Of a stretch of DNA of 64,000 nt, positions 1-9,292 are shown in pieces. The stretch's first letter is position 1, and every line of letters starts with the position of its first letter. Source of the DNA: Corynebacterium heidelbergense (GTDB lineage: Bacteria; Actinomycetota; Actinomycetes; Mycobacteriales; Mycobacteriaceae); contig NZ_CP063191.1 in assembly GCF_028609845.1 (NCBI RefSeq), positions 930,001-994,000 of the forward strand. Reading direction: 5' to 3'. The notes below the pieces were generated by a model. That model made no database searches. It saw only the letters and a program-made list of their open reading frames with translations, and was not told the DNA's origin. Position numbers and translations under genes: made by a program.

Positions 1-1068
1 CACCTCGATGGGGAAGAGCACCCGTTGGTCGCAGGTGTTCATCGTGCGTTGCACTTCCGCTAGGACCTCGGGGGCGTCCTCGAGGTCGATGGCATACTCC
101 ATCTCGTTGAAGCGGACCCGCCGGGAGGAGACGAAGACGTCGTGTGCGAGGTCCGAGTACTCCCGCTGGGCGAGCGTCGCGGCCCCCAGCCGTGCGAGGG
201 GTCCGGTGGTGCGGGGCAGGACGGTGGCGAGGTTGCACATGGCCCCGAAAACCACGTTGTTCAGCAACTCATCCTCGATCGCGGCCTTGAGGGGGGAGAT
301 GGGCTGGGTGGGGTGGTCGGCGGGATGCCGGGTGTTCGTTTTCACATGGGCCACATCGGTTCCCGGGAACCAGTAGAACTCCACGTGGTCTGCCGCGTGC
401 ACGCGGTTGGGGAAGTTCCGGGTAATGTCCGCCACGGGCTCGGCGTGTTCTCGGGCGGCGAGGACAAAGCTGGGGGCGACGTCCATGTCGACCTGGGTGA
501 CAATGCCCAAGGCCCCCAGCCCAATACGCCCGTAGTGGAACAAATCCCGGTCCAGCTTGTCCGGTGCATCGGGGTGGGCCTGGCGAATCTCCCCAGAGGC
601 CAGGGCGATCCGGAAGCCGCGAACCAACCCGGCGAAACCCGTGTAGCCCACGCCGGTGCCATGGGTGCCGGTGTTGATTGCCCCGGTAATGGACTGGGGG
701 TCCACATCGCCCTGGTTGGGCAGGGCCACCCCGTGGGGCCGCAGCAAGTTCGGGATCTTGCGCAGGCGGGTGCCGCCCGCAAGGGTTACCCGGCGCGCCG
801 CAGGATCCACCCCCACTAGCCCCTGCATGCGATCGAGGTTCACAAGGACCCCTTCGGTGGCGGCCAGTGCCGTGAACGAATGTCCCGCCCCCACTGCCCG
901 CACCCGCTCGGCGCTGCGGGCGGTGGTGGCCAACAGCTCGGCGAGTTGGGCCTCCCCGCGGGGTTGAACGATGTCTTGCGGGGTGGCGCGGACCACGCCG
1001 GACCAGTTGCGCCAGCGCCCCCGTCCCCTTCGCAAGGTGGTGTTGATCCCTGCTTGCAGCTCGCTCAC
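1..1068 (-). CDS. FAD-linked D-arabinono-1,4-lactone oxidase family protein (3' end cut off)
   Basis: A VAO-type flavoprotein oxidoreductase that would oxidise an aldonolactone-type substrate. Translation from GTG at 1068 gives 356 residues before the window edge; the family is usually about 430, so the C-terminal part is missing. Visible features are the FAD-binding PCMH region with RAVGAGHSFTALA near residue 60 and the flavin-loop motif GAINTGTHGTG near residue 127, followed by the start of the ALO-type C-terminal domain. The GTG start is supported by an AAAGGGTGAG ribosome site about 8 nt upstream. It lies head to tail behind the PLP enzyme gene, 65 bp apart, so the two may be cotranscribed. 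The exact substrate cannot be told from sequence. Confidence 0.85.
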   Translation of the reverse strand, partial: MSELQAGINTTLRRGRGRWRNWSGVVRATPQDIVQPRGEAQLAELLATTARSAERVRAVGAGHSFTALAATEGVLVNLDRMQGLVGVDPAARRVTLAGGTRLRKIPNLLRPHGVALPNQGDVDPQSITGAINTGTHGTGVGYTGFAGLVRGFRIALASGEIRQAHPDAPDKLDRDLFHYGRIGLGALGIVTQVDMDVAPSFVLAAREHAEPVADITRNFPNRVHAADHVEFYWFPGTDVAHVKTNTRHPADHPTQPISPLKAAIEDELLNNVVFGAMCNLATVLPRTTGPLARLGAATLAQREYSDLAHDVFVSSRRVRFNEMEYAIDLEDAPEVLAEVQRTMNTCDQRVLFPIEV

Positions 1069-1133
1069 GATGTGCTACTCACCCTTTCCCGGGAAATTTG
1101 TTGCGGTGCTCGCTATCGTTTTCCTTCTTCCCA

Positions 1134-2417
1134 TTAGGAGAAGGCGTACCCCGCACCGCGGTACGTAGCCCAGCGGTCGACGATCCGACCGGCGCTAACG
1201 ACCACTACATGGTTGTAGAATTCGCTGGCCTCCCCAGCCTTTGCGTGGCGGAACCACACGTGGTCGCCGAGGTTCAGCCCCGCTGCCGGCGCGCCGGTCA
1301 GGGGCGTCTGCACCTCTCCTGGCCCCTCCAGACGGGCATAGGACAGGCCCGGGGGGAAATCGACGGTGGGCAGACGATCCCGCCCCACCGGCCCCGAGGC
1401 CACCCGGCCGCCGCCGGCCACCGTGACCGTCCGCGGGTTGGGGCGGCGCACGACGGGCAGCACGAACCACAGGGCAGGGCGCGGGCGGAAGGACCGATAG
1501 TGGTCGAACAGACCCGGGCCGATGACCCCGGAACCAGCGCCGATCTCAGTGATGACCGCCTCCCGGTGGGTGGACTCGATGCTGCCGGTGCCGCCGCCGT
1601 TGACGAACTCCAGCTCGTCCCTGCCACCAGCGGCGGCGAGCGTTTGCTGAACCGCCCGGACCACCCGAGCCCGCCGGCGGCGCAATTCCGCCGCGGACAC
1701 CCGCTTCATGGCACGGACGGCCCACCCAGTATCTGCCGTTCCCGCGATCTGCCCCTCGTAGGCCATCACACCTCGAAGGCGCAGCCCGTCGCGTCGCAGA
1801 ATCTCCGCCGCGAGGTTAGCCACCTGGGCCGGCCGGCGCAGGGGGGAGCGCAACCCCCCGAGGCGTGCCGGGCCCACGGCAAGGCTGGCGTCCACGTCGA
1901 TGCACACCTGAATATCCGGGCGGCCGCCGGGGGGACACGCTGCGTTCATGGCGTCCAGATGATCCATCGAATCGACCATGAGCGTGATCGCCGCCGCACG
2001 GCGCGGATCCGAAACCAGCGCGCGCAGGGCGGCTGCGTGCACAGTGGGGTAGGCCACTACGACATCGGTGGACATCGACGTATCCACTAGCCAGCAGGCC
2101 TCCGCGAGGGAGTACGCGAGGATCCCGCGGAAGCCCTCCTGGCGAAGAACCCGCCGCATCAGCTCCGGGATGCGGATGGACTTGCTGGCTAGGCGAATGG
2201 GCGTACCTGCAGCTCGAGCTGCCATGTCCCGGGCATTTGCGAGGGCGGCATCTACGTCGAGAACCGCAAAGGGGGCGTCCAGGTGGGCCACGGCAGCTCG
2301 GACCGACTCGGGCGGGTGGGGATCGGAGGGTTGCCTCTCGGATGTCTGCGTGGTTTTCCGGCCCCCGTCAGACGGGTTTCCCGGGTGGGAAGCACGGGTG
2401 GGGTCGGCCGAATTCAT
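1134..2417 (-). CDS. Alanine racemase/D-threonine aldolase-like PLP enzyme (amino acid deaminase/aldolase family)
   Basis: A fold-type III PLP enzyme of 427 residues. The N-terminal TIM-barrel domain carries the cofactor lysine in LASKSIRIPE (K79), and the C-terminal beta domain resembles D-serine dehydratase/D-threonine aldolase-like proteins. It probably acts on a D-amino acid or beta-hydroxy amino acid in the cytosol. I chose ATG 2417 rather than the longer reading frame (GTG 2444) because a TAGAAT box ends 8 nt before 2417, predicting a leaderless transcript. Upstream and divergent is dnaE. The first ~45 residues are polar and low in complexity. Whether it is a racemase, deaminase or aldolase is not decidable here. 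Confidence 0.8.
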   Translation of the reverse strand: MNSADPTRASHPGNPSDGGRKTTQTSERQPSDPHPPESVRAAVAHLDAPFAVLDVDAALANARDMAARAAGTPIRLASKSIRIPELMRRVLRQEGFRGILAYSLAEACWLVDTSMSTDVVVAYPTVHAAALRALVSDPRRAAAITLMVDSMDHLDAMNAACPPGGRPDIQVCIDVDASLAVGPARLGGLRSPLRRPAQVANLAAEILRRDGLRLRGVMAYEGQIAGTADTGWAVRAMKRVSAAELRRRRARVVRAVQQTLAAAGGRDELEFVNGGGTGSIESTHREAVITEIGAGSGVIGPGLFDHYRSFRPRPALWFVLPVVRRPNPRTVTVAGGGRVASGPVGRDRLPTVDFPPGLSYARLEGPGEVQTPLTGAPAAGLNLGDHVWFRHAKAGEASEFYNHVVVVSAGRIVDRWATYRGAGYAFS

Positions 2418-2425
2418 GCCCACCG

Positions 2426-2431
2426 ATTCTA
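2426..2431 (-). promoter_or_regulatory. -10 box of the PLP enzyme gene (leaderless start)
   Basis: TAGAAT on the minus strand, 8 nt before ATG 2417. It fits the spacing seen at many genes of this window and implies transcription starting at or next to the start codon. No convincing -35 is visible. Confidence 0.6.
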
Positions 2432-2522
2432 GATTTCCTTGCACTGCTATGTCCCCTACTTAGCCGCTGACGGGGAAAGATTGCGCCCGGAATGCGAGAA
2501 ATTGGGTGTCCGGTGAGGCCGC

Positions 2523-2528
2523 TAAGAT
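2523..2528 (+). promoter_or_regulatory. -10 box of dnaE (leaderless start)
   Basis: TAAGAT, 8 nt before ATG 2537. There is no Shine-Dalgarno sequence between the box and the start. A possible but poorly spaced -35 is TTGGGT at 2502-2507 (15 bp spacer). Confidence 0.6.
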
Positions 2529-2536
2529 AGCGCAGC

Positions 2537-5500
2537 ATGAGCGGCTCCTCCTTCGTCCACCTCCACAACCACACCGAGTACTCCATGCTGGACGGCATGG
2601 CCAAGGTGGACCTTCTGGCCGAAGAGGTCAAACGCCAGGGCATGCCCGCCGTGGGCATGACCGATCACGGCAACATGTTCGGAGCCGATGCCTTCTACCG
2701 GGCCATGACCGCCGCGGACATCAAGCCCATCATCGGCATCGAGGCCTACCTGGCCCCGGACTCCCGCTTCAACATGGATCGCGTGCGCTGGGGAAACCCG
2801 GAGCAGAAGAAGGACGACGTCTCCGCCTCCGGGGCCTACCTCCACCAGACCATGATTGCGGAGAACGCCACCGGTCTGCGCAACTTGTTCTACCTGTCCT
2901 CCATGGCCTCCTACGAAGGACAGTTGGGCAAGTGGCCCCGGATGGACGCCGAGCTCATCGCGGAGCGGGCGGAAGGAATCATCGGCACCACCGGGTGCCC
3001 CTCCGGGGACGTGCAGACGCGGCTGCGTCTCGGCCAGTTTGATAAGGCCCTCGAGGCCGCCGCGATGTGGCAGGACATCTATGGCAAGGACAACTTCTTT
3101 CTCGAGCTCATGGATCATGGGCTGGACATCGAAAAGCGGGTCCGCGACGACCTGCTAGAGATCGGCCGCAAGCTCGAGCTTCCCCCGCTGGTGACCAACG
3201 ACTGCCACTACGTCCTGCAGCCCCAGCACAAGGCCCACGAGGTCATGCTGTGCGTGCAGACCGGGTGCACCATGAGCGAACCGACCGTGGACCAGGGCGG
3301 TAAGCGCTTTGCGTTCACGGGGGACAGCTACTACATTCGCTCGGCCGCGGATGTTCGGGCCCAGTGGGATCACATCGTGCCGGAGGGCTGTGACAACACA
3401 CTGTGGATCGCGGAGCGGGTCGGGGACTATTCGGAGGTGTGGGCCGAGCACCCCCACGACCGGATGCCCATCGCCGACGTCCCCGAGGGGCACACGCCCA
3501 CCTCCTGGCTGCGCCACGAGGTCCTCAGCGGACTGAGCGAGCGATTCAACGGTGGGGACGTTCCCCAGCACTACTTGGATCGGGCCGAGTACGAGATCAG
3601 CGTGATCGACATGAAGGGGTACCCCTCCTACTTCCTCATCGTCGCTGAGCTCATTAAGTACGCCCGCAGCGTGGGAATCCGGGTGGGCCCCGGGCGTGGT
3701 TCTGCCGCCGGGGCGCTGGTGGCCTACGCCCTGACGATCACCAACATCGACCCCATCGAGCACGACCTGCTTTTTGAGCGCTTCCTTAACCCGGAACGCC
3801 CGTCTGCGCCGGATATCGATATCGACTTCGACGACCGCCGCCGGGGCGAGATGATCCGGTACGCCTCCGATCGTTGGGGTGAGGACAAGATCGCCCAGGT
3901 CATCACCTTCGGCACGGTGAAGACCAAGCAGGCGATCAAGGATTCGGCCCGGGCCCACTTCGGTCAGCCGGGGTTCCAAATGGCGGATCGGATCACCAAG
4001 AAGCTGCCGCCCGCCATCATGGCCAAGGACATCCCCCTATCCGGCATCATGGATCCCCAGCACGAGCGCTACGCCGAGGCCGCCGAGGTGCGCGAGCTCA
4101 TCGAGACGGACCCGGACGTGAAGAAGATCTACGACGACGCCCTCGGCTTGGAGGGCGTGATCCGGCAGGCGGGCGTGCACGCCTGTGCCGTCATCATGTC
4201 TTCCGTCCCCCTGCTGGACTGCATCCCCATGTGGAAGCGCAAGCAGGACGGAGCCCTCATCACCGGCTGGCCCTATCCCGCCTGCGAGGCCATCGGCCTG
4301 TTGAAGATGGACTTCCTGGGTCTGCGCAACCTTACGGTCATCGGCGATGCCATCGAAAACATCAAGGAAAACCGCGGGGAGGACCTGGACCTCGAAGCGC
4401 TAACAACCGAAGACGAACCCACCTACCAGCTACTCGCCCGGGGGGAGACCCTCGGCGTTTTCCAATTGGACTCCAGCGGCATGCAGGACCTGCTGAAGCG
4501 CATGGCCCCCACCGGGTTCAACGACATCGTCGCCGCCCTCGCGCTATACCGCCCGGGGCCGATGGGGGTAGGGGCGCACTGGGAGTACGCGGATCGCAAG
4601 AACGGCCGCAAGCCCATCGTGCCCATCCACCCGGAACTGGCCGAACCCCTCGAGGAGATCCTGGAGGAAACCTACGGGCTGATCGTCTACCAAGAGCAGA
4701 TCATGCGTATCGCCCAGAAGGTGGCGAATTACACCGCCGGCCAGGCCGATGGCTTCCGCAAGGCCATGGGTAAGAAGAAGCCGGAGGTGCTGGAAAAGGA
4801 GTTCGTCGCCTTCGAAAAGGGCATGCAGGATAACGGCTACTCCGCGGCGGCGATCAAGACGCTGTGGGACACGATCCTCCCCTTCGCCGGATACGCGTTC
4901 AATAAGTCGCACGCCGCCGGCTACGGGCTGGTGAGCTTCTGGACGGCCTATCTCAAGGCCAACTACACCGCCGAGTACATGGCTGCGCTGCTCACCTCCG
5001 TGTCCGATAAGAAAGACAAGTCGGCGATCTACCTGGCGGACTGCCGCCACCTGGGCCTGCGGGTGCTCTCCCCGGACGTCAACGAGTCCAAGTACACCTT
5101 CCAGCCGGTGGGCTCGGATATCCGGTTCGGCCTGGGCGCAGTGCGCAATGTGGGCGAGGACGTCGTGGAATCCATCGTCCGGACCCGTGAGGACAAGGGG
5201 GAGTTCAAGGACTTCTCCGACTTCCTGGATAAGATCGAGGCCGCCGCCGCGTCCAAGCGCGTCATCGATTCGCTCATCAAGGCGGGGGCCTTCGATTCGC
5301 TCAACCACCCTCGGAAGGGCCTCGTGCTCATCCACGAGGATGCGGTTGATGCGGTGATCTCCACGAAGAAGGCCGCCGCGAGAGGGCAGTTCGACCTCTT
5401 CGCGGGGCTGGAGGAGGAGTCTGCCGGGGACGTGTTCCGCGTCAACGTCCCCGACCAAGAGTGGGAGCGGAAGCACAAGCTCGCGCTCGAGCGGGACATG

Positions 5501-6103
5501 CTGGGGCTCTACGTCTCCGGGCACCCCCTCGACGGTTTCGAAACGGCCCTGGAAGCCCAGGTAGATACGCCGCTGACCACCGTCCTGGCGGGGGAACTGC
5601 CGGACAACAAGGACATCAAGATCGGCGGGATCATCTCCTCCGTCGACCGCCGGGTGGACCGCAACGGTAGCCCCTGGGTCATCGCCACGGTGGAGGATCA
5701 TCATGGCGCCCAGGTTGAGCTGCTCGTCTTCCCCCGCACCTACCAAATGGTGGCCCCCCACCTGGTGGAGGACAACATCATCCTCGCCAAGGCCAGCATC
5801 AAGTACCGCGACGACCGGATGAGTGTGTTCTGTCAGGACCTCAAGCCCGCGGAGCTGAGCACCGGAACGGGAACCGGCGTGCCGCTGCGCCTCAACATCA
5901 GGGTGGACCAGGTGACCAAGGACAATATCGACCGGCTGCGCCACGTCCTCCAGCGCAACCGAGGGGACTCGGATGTGTACCTCACCGTCGTGGACGGGGA
6001 AGAGGAAGTGCAGTACATGCTGGACCCCTCCATGCGGGTCAACAAGTGCGCAAACCTCATGGGGGATCTCAAGGCCAGCACGTGGGAGGGCATTTTTGCC
6101 TGA
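2537..6103 (+). CDS. dnaE: DNA polymerase III alpha subunit
   Basis: The replicative polymerase catalytic subunit, DnaE1 type, 1188 residues, full length for the family. Domains in order: N-terminal PHP domain (HLHNHTEYS at residues 8-16), the C-family palm and fingers with catalytic aspartates in PDIDIDFDD (D426 and D428), helix-hairpin-helix region, and a C-terminal OB-fold (around residues 1000-1085, [16 protein letters not shown]) plus tail. The start ATG follows a TAAGAT box by 8 nt, so the message is probably leaderless. It is convergent with treZ, the two stop codons being separated by one base (dnaE TGA ends at 6103, treZ stop begins at 6105). The encoded enzyme works with the beta clamp at the replication fork. 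Confidence 0.98.
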   Translation: MSGSSFVHLHNHTEYSMLDGMAKVDLLAEEVKRQGMPAVGMTDHGNMFGADAFYRAMTAADIKPIIGIEAYLAPDSRFNMDRVRWGNPEQKKDDVSASGAYLHQTMIAENATGLRNLFYLSSMASYEGQLGKWPRMDAELIAERAEGIIGTTGCPSGDVQTRLRLGQFDKALEAAAMWQDIYGKDNFFLELMDHGLDIEKRVRDDLLEIGRKLELPPLVTNDCHYVLQPQHKAHEVMLCVQTGCTMSEPTVDQGGKRFAFTGDSYYIRSAADVRAQWDHIVPEGCDNTLWIAERVGDYSEVWAEHPHDRMPIADVPEGHTPTSWLRHEVLSGLSERFNGGDVPQHYLDRAEYEISVIDMKGYPSYFLIVAELIKYARSVGIRVGPGRGSAAGALVAYALTITNIDPIEHDLLFERFLNPERPSAPDIDIDFDDRRRGEMIRYASDRWGEDKIAQVITFGTVKTKQAIKDSARAHFGQPGFQMADRITKKLPPAIMAKDIPLSGIMDPQHERYAEAAEVRELIETDPDVKKIYDDALGLEGVIRQAGVHACAVIMSSVPLLDCIPMWKRKQDGALITGWPYPACEAIGLLKMDFLGLRNLTVIGDAIENIKENRGEDLDLEALTTEDEPTYQLLARGETLGVFQLDSSGMQDLLKRMAPTGFNDIVAALALYRPGPMGVGAHWEYADRKNGRKPIVPIHPELAEPLEEILEETYGLIVYQEQIMRIAQKVANYTAGQADGFRKAMGKKKPEVLEKEFVAFEKGMQDNGYSAAAIKTLWDTILPFAGYAFNKSHAAGYGLVSFWTAYLKANYTAEYMAALLTSVSDKKDKSAIYLADCRHLGLRVLSPDVNESKYTFQPVGSDIRFGLGAVRNVGEDVVESIVRTREDKGEFKDFSDFLDKIEAAAASKRVIDSLIKAGAFDSLNHPRKGLVLIHEDAVDAVISTKKAAARGQFDLFAGLEEESAGDVFRVNVPDQEWERKHKLALERDMLGLYVSGHPLDGFETALEAQVDTPLTTVLAGELPDNKDIKIGGIISSVDRRVDRNGSPWVIATVEDHHGAQVELLVFPRTYQMVAPHLVEDNIILAKASIKYRDDRMSVFCQDLKPAELSTGTGTGVPLRLNIRVDQVTKDNIDRLRHVLQRNRGDSDVYLTVVDGEEEVQYMLDPSMRVNKCANLMGDLKASTWEGIFA

Positions 6104-6104
6104 G

Positions 6105-7970
6105 TTAGTGGGACGCGGCCCAGAACAGCGTGCCCCACGGGCCCAGCCGCAACTGTCCGGCCGGGTCCAGGTGGCTGGCATCCACGCCCAGGTCCGCCCA
6201 CGCGCTGTTGGGGGCGTCCGAAACAGGGATGGACACCGGATCCGCCGAGAGATTGGCCACGACAAACACCGTGCTCACCGGGGTCCGATACGTCAGTTCA
6301 ATCCACCGGTCCGCGCCGTCGGAACTGGGGCCGAAATCGGCTTCGGGGCTGTGGCCGGTTTCCGTCCCGGACCCAGCGCTCGTGCGGACCTCCGGCAGGC
6401 CCGCCTGCGCCAGCCGGTTCTCCTTCCGGAACCGCAACAGTTCCCGGTACCCCGCCAAGATCGCTGCATGCGGTGGCTCCTGCAGCTCCCCCCACACCAG
6501 CATGGAACGCCGGAACGTCTCCGGGTCCTCCGGCGCGGGAACATCACTGGCCCGCCACCCGAGGGCCTCGAACTCCCGCAGGCGGCCCTCGCGGGTCAAC
6601 CGGTTGAGCTCCGGATCCTCGTGATCGACGAAGAAGGCGAAGGGCGTGCTGGCGCCCCATTCCTCTCCCATGAACAGCATGGGGGTGAAGGGGCTGGTGA
6701 GCACGAGAACGGCCTTGAGCATTTGCTGGGCGGGGGAGAGGTTCATGCTCGGCCGATCCCCGCGAGCTCGGTTTCCGGTCTGGTCGTGGGTGGTCGTGTA
6801 CACCACAAAGCGCCAGGGCTTCGGGACGGTCAGCGCGCGGCCGTGGGTGCGTCGGCGGAACGAGGAATACCGGCCGTCGTAGTAGAAGATCCGGCGGAAC
6901 ACCGCCGCTAGCGCCTCCACCGAGCCAAAGTCCGCGTAGTAGCCGTCCGTCTCCCCGCTCACCGCGGCGTGGATGGCGTGGTGAAGGTCGTCATTCCACT
7001 GGGCCAGGCCGAAACGCTCGGTGATCTTCGGGTCGTTCTGGTCGGATTCGGCGATGAGATAGCTGGGCGCGGCGGCCTGGCGCATCTGCTCCATGATGGA
7101 GACCGCTCCCGTGTCGTCGTAGGCGTGCACCGCGTCCAGGCGCAGCCCATCCACCCCGAACTCCTGGGTCCAGATGCGCACCGCGTCGAGGATGTAGCGA
7201 CGGACCTCGTCGGAATCCGGTTGGTTGAGGTTGACCGTCTCCCCCCATCCCGTAGAACCCCCGGCGGTGTAGGGGCCGAAAATCCCCGTGTAGTTCCCGT
7301 CTGGCCCGAAGTGGTTGTAGACCACGTCCAGGATCACGGCCAGTTCCCGCTCGTGGGCGGCGGCGATGAACCGGGCCAGGCCGTCCGGGCCGCCGTAGCC
7401 CTCGTGCACGGCGTGCCAGCTAACCCCATCATAACCCCAGTTGCGCGCGCCACCGAACGGCTGGACGGGCATGAGCTCCACCGCGGTTACCCCGAGATTG
7501 CGTAGGTAATCCAGCTTGGCGATGGCCCCGTCGAAGGTGCCCTCCGGGGTGAAGGTGCCGATGTGCAGCTCGTAGAGGACCTCCCCGCGCAGGGGGCGCC
7601 CGAGGGGGCGGGGGCGCTGTGCGGTGTCGGCGTGCCGCTCGGACCGAGCGTGCTGCTCGCCGGTTGGGTCCGACGGCCGCAATGCCGGGTGTGTCCAGAT
7701 TTGGGAGAGCCCGTGGATACTATCTGGCTGCCGCCGGGACCTGGGATCCGGGAACACCGGGGAGCCGTCGACGCTGTAGCCGTACCGCTGACCCTCCACC
7801 ACCGGCTCTGCGGAGGTGAACCAACCCCCTTCGCTGGGCGTCATCGCAATGCGGCGCTCGCCCTCCGCGCAGTCGGCCCCCGAATCTCCCCCAGATCCCG
7901 TGCGCCCGAAGCCCGCGAGAACGAGGTCCACCTGATCGGCCTTGGGTGCCCAGACGGCATAAGAGTCCAT
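6105..7970 (-). CDS. treZ: Malto-oligosyltrehalose trehalohydrolase
   Basis: Releases trehalose from the maltooligosyltrehalose made by TreY, in the TreX/GlgX-TreY-TreZ route from glycogen or maltodextrin. The protein has 621 residues: an N-terminal beta-sandwich (MDSYAVWAPKADQVDL) and a GH13 barrel with the region-I motif DVVYNHFGPDG, nucleophile D279 in GLRLDAVHA, acid E308 in AESDQND and the HDQTGNR motif. The frame stays open to a TTG at 8006, but ATG 7970 matches the family start and lies 7 nt after a TAGGGT -10 box; the TTG itself is part of a well-placed -35. Divergent from the YigZ gene with only 23 bp between start codons. treY and glgX lie nearby on the same strand but are separated from treZ by other genes. 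Confidence 0.96.
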   Translation of the reverse strand: MDSYAVWAPKADQVDLVLAGFGRTGSGGDSGADCAEGERRIAMTPSEGGWFTSAEPVVEGQRYGYSVDGSPVFPDPRSRRQPDSIHGLSQIWTHPALRPSDPTGEQHARSERHADTAQRPRPLGRPLRGEVLYELHIGTFTPEGTFDGAIAKLDYLRNLGVTAVELMPVQPFGGARNWGYDGVSWHAVHEGYGGPDGLARFIAAAHERELAVILDVVYNHFGPDGNYTGIFGPYTAGGSTGWGETVNLNQPDSDEVRRYILDAVRIWTQEFGVDGLRLDAVHAYDDTGAVSIMEQMRQAAAPSYLIAESDQNDPKITERFGLAQWNDDLHHAIHAAVSGETDGYYADFGSVEALAAVFRRIFYYDGRYSSFRRRTHGRALTVPKPWRFVVYTTTHDQTGNRARGDRPSMNLSPAQQMLKAVLVLTSPFTPMLFMGEEWGASTPFAFFVDHEDPELNRLTREGRLREFEALGWRASDVPAPEDPETFRRSMLVWGELQEPPHAAILAGYRELLRFRKENRLAQAGLPEVRTSAGSGTETGHSPEADFGPSSDGADRWIELTYRTPVSTVFVVANLSADPVSIPVSDAPNSAWADLGVDASHLDPAGQLRLGPWGTLFWAASH

Positions 7971-7977
7971 GCCCGTA

Positions 7978-8006
7978 ACCCTAAGATGGGGCAATGCCCG
8001 CTTCAA
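7978..8006 (-). promoter_or_regulatory. treZ promoter (-35 TTGAAG, 17 bp, -10 TAGGGT)
   Basis: Minus-strand -35 TTGAAG at 8006-8001, 17 bp spacer, -10 TAGGGT at 7983-7978, then 7 nt to ATG 7970. The spacing is ideal for a housekeeping sigma factor. The promoter lies partly inside the first codons of the opposite gene, and its -10 overlaps the -10 of that gene. Confidence 0.65.
7982..7987 (+). promoter_or_regulatory. -10 box of the YigZ-family gene, overlapping the treZ -10
   Basis: TAAGAT, 6 nt before ATG 7994. It shares positions 7982-7983 with the minus-strand TAGGGT of treZ. No good -35 is visible in the treZ coding sequence upstream. Confidence 0.55.
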
Positions 8007-8692
8007 CTCCGCAGACCGACCCGACTGGGCAGCACCTCACCCCCGGCGAGAGCTACCTGCGCCCCGCGGATGGGCAGTGGGAGGCCACGATCGAGGTGCG
8101 CCGATCCACCTTCATCGCCATCGCCCGCCGCGTGACCTCCGAGCAGGAGGCGCGGGCTCTCGTGGAGGAGGTCCGCAAGGCCTACCCGGACGCCCGTCAC
8201 CACTGCAGCGCGTTCATCCTCCACACCCCTGGGGCCCAGCCGGTGGCACGCTCCAGCGACGACGGGGAACCGGCCGGCACCGCGGGCCAGCCGATGTTGG
8301 ATATGCTGCGGGGCCTGCAGGATGTGGCCGTGGTCGTGGTCCGCTACTTCGGTGGGGTCCTTCTGGGCACCGGGGGGTTGGTGCGGGCCTATTCGGATGC
8401 GGCGCGGGAGGTGTTGCGGTTGGTGGATGTGGTACGACGCCAACCCGAGCGCCTCTTCCACTTCCGCCTGGACCATGCCGAGGCGGGGCGGGTGGAGGCA
8501 GAGCTGCGTTCCGCGGGAGAGGCCGGGGTGCGAGTAGTGGACGTGGAGTACGGGCGCGACGTGAAGTTCACCGTCGCCGGTCCGGGGGTGCCGGAGCTCG
8601 TGGCTCGGTTGTCGGGCGGGCGGGTGAGCGCGGACGCGGCTGGGATGGCGTGGGTGGAGGTGCCCGTGAGCCGTGGGGCGTTAAACTCTTGA
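7994..8692 (+). CDS. YigZ/IMPACT family protein
   Basis: A 232-residue protein of the UPF0029/IMPACT family, cytosolic proteins related to eukaryotic Impact with a ribosomal-protein-S5-like fold; their molecular role in bacteria is poorly defined. The family signature is clear: RRSTFIAIARRVTSEQEA near residue 35, then CSAFILH, SSDDGEPAGTAGQPML near residue 92 and VVRYFGGVLLGTGGLVRAYS near residue 115. The C-terminal domain (from about residue 150) is the DUF1949-like ferredoxin-type part. ATG 7994 follows a TAAGAT box by 6 nt, so the transcript is probably leaderless. Head to head with treZ and followed after 3 nt by a small membrane protein gene. Confidence 0.9.
   Translation: MPASTPQTDPTGQHLTPGESYLRPADGQWEATIEVRRSTFIAIARRVTSEQEARALVEEVRKAYPDARHHCSAFILHTPGAQPVARSSDDGEPAGTAGQPMLDMLRGLQDVAVVVVRYFGGVLLGTGGLVRAYSDAAREVLRLVDVVRRQPERLFHFRLDHAEAGRVEAELRSAGEAGVRVVDVEYGRDVKFTVAGPGVPELVARLSGGRVSADAAGMAWVEVPVSRGALNS
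8682..8687 (+). promoter_or_regulatory. -10 box of the small membrane protein gene
   Basis: TAAACT inside the last codons of the YigZ-family gene, 8 nt before ATG 8696. It suggests an internal leaderless start in addition to readthrough from upstream. Confidence 0.5.
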
Positions 8693-8695
8693 CCC

Positions 8696-8932
8696 ATGAG
8701 CCTGAACCAATATCCGGGCAATAACCCCATTGCCCTGCGCAAAGCCGCTGTCCGCAAGCACAGCAGGGCGATTCAGATCGCGGTGGCCGGGGGAGCCGTG
8801 GGCCTCGTGGCCGGGTTGGTCTTCCAGTGGGCCATGTTCTTCACCCTGCTGTTTCCCCTGATCGCGGCCGTCGTGGTGGGGTATAATGCCTCGAAGATTC
8901 GCAAGATCGTCAACCACGTGGACCGGTGGTAG
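8696..8932 (+). CDS. Small two-helix membrane protein of unknown function
   Basis: A 78-residue protein I do not recognise. It has a short polar, basic N-terminus (ALRKAAVRKHSR), two hydrophobic segments at about residues 25-42 and 44-61 separated only by a small turn, and a basic C-terminus (NASKIRKIVNHVDRW). The pattern predicts a hairpin in the cytoplasmic membrane. Its TAG stop is followed directly by the ATG of the S4-domain gene with no spacing, and it starts 3 nt after the YigZ-family gene, so the three are probably expressed together. Codon use is like its neighbours, so it looks like a real gene. Confidence 0.7.
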   Translation: MSLNQYPGNNPIALRKAAVRKHSRAIQIAVAGGAVGLVAGLVFQWAMFFTLLFPLIAAVVVGYNASKIRKIVNHVDRW

Positions 8933-9292
8933 ATGGTCCGCGTTGACGCCTGGGTGTGGGCGGTGCGGTTGTGTAAGACCCGCTCGCAGGCCGCCCAGGC
9001 ATGCCGCGCCGGGCATGTGAAGGTCAATGGGGAGGCGGTCAAGCCGGCGCAGCCGGTGGTGGTTGGCGATCGGGTGCGGGTGTGGGTGAATCACCGGGAG
9101 CATGTGGTGGAAGTGCGGGAGCTCGTGGCTAAGCGGGTGGCCCCGGCGGTGGCGCGCCAGGCGTATGTGGATCATTCGCCGCCCCCGCCGCCGAAGGAGG
9201 TTCTCGCGTCCCTGCCGCAGCGGGATCGCGGGGCCGGACGGCCGACGAAGAAGGAGCGTCGCGAGCTGGAGCGTTTGCGGGGGCGCCGTTAG
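8933..9292 (+). CDS. S4-domain RNA-binding protein (Hsp15-like)
   Basis: A 119-residue RNA-binding protein. The S4 domain occupies about residues 1-65 (MVRVDAWVWAVRLCKTRSQA, then AGHVKVNGEAVKPAQPV), followed by a basic tail rich in Arg and Lys (GRPTKKERRELERLRGRR). It resembles Hsp15/HslR, which in E. coli binds stalled 50S subunits carrying peptidyl-tRNA. ATG 8933 begins directly after the stop of the upstream gene, implying translational coupling. The TAG stop interlocks by 4 nt with the stop of the convergent alarmone synthetase gene. The heat-shock role is known only from the family. Confidence 0.85.
   Translation: MVRVDAWVWAVRLCKTRSQAAQACRAGHVKVNGEAVKPAQPVVVGDRVRVWVNHREHVVEVRELVAKRVAPAVARQAYVDHSPPPPPKEVLASLPQRDRGAGRPTKKERRELERLRGRR

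Noticed and set aside
4544..6265. 573-codon minus-strand open frame
   Set aside because: Antisense to dnaE, explained by high third-position GC.
7971..8006. Longer TreZ starting at TTG 8006
   Set aside because: The added residues do not match the family, and the TTG is the first part of a well-spaced -35 element.
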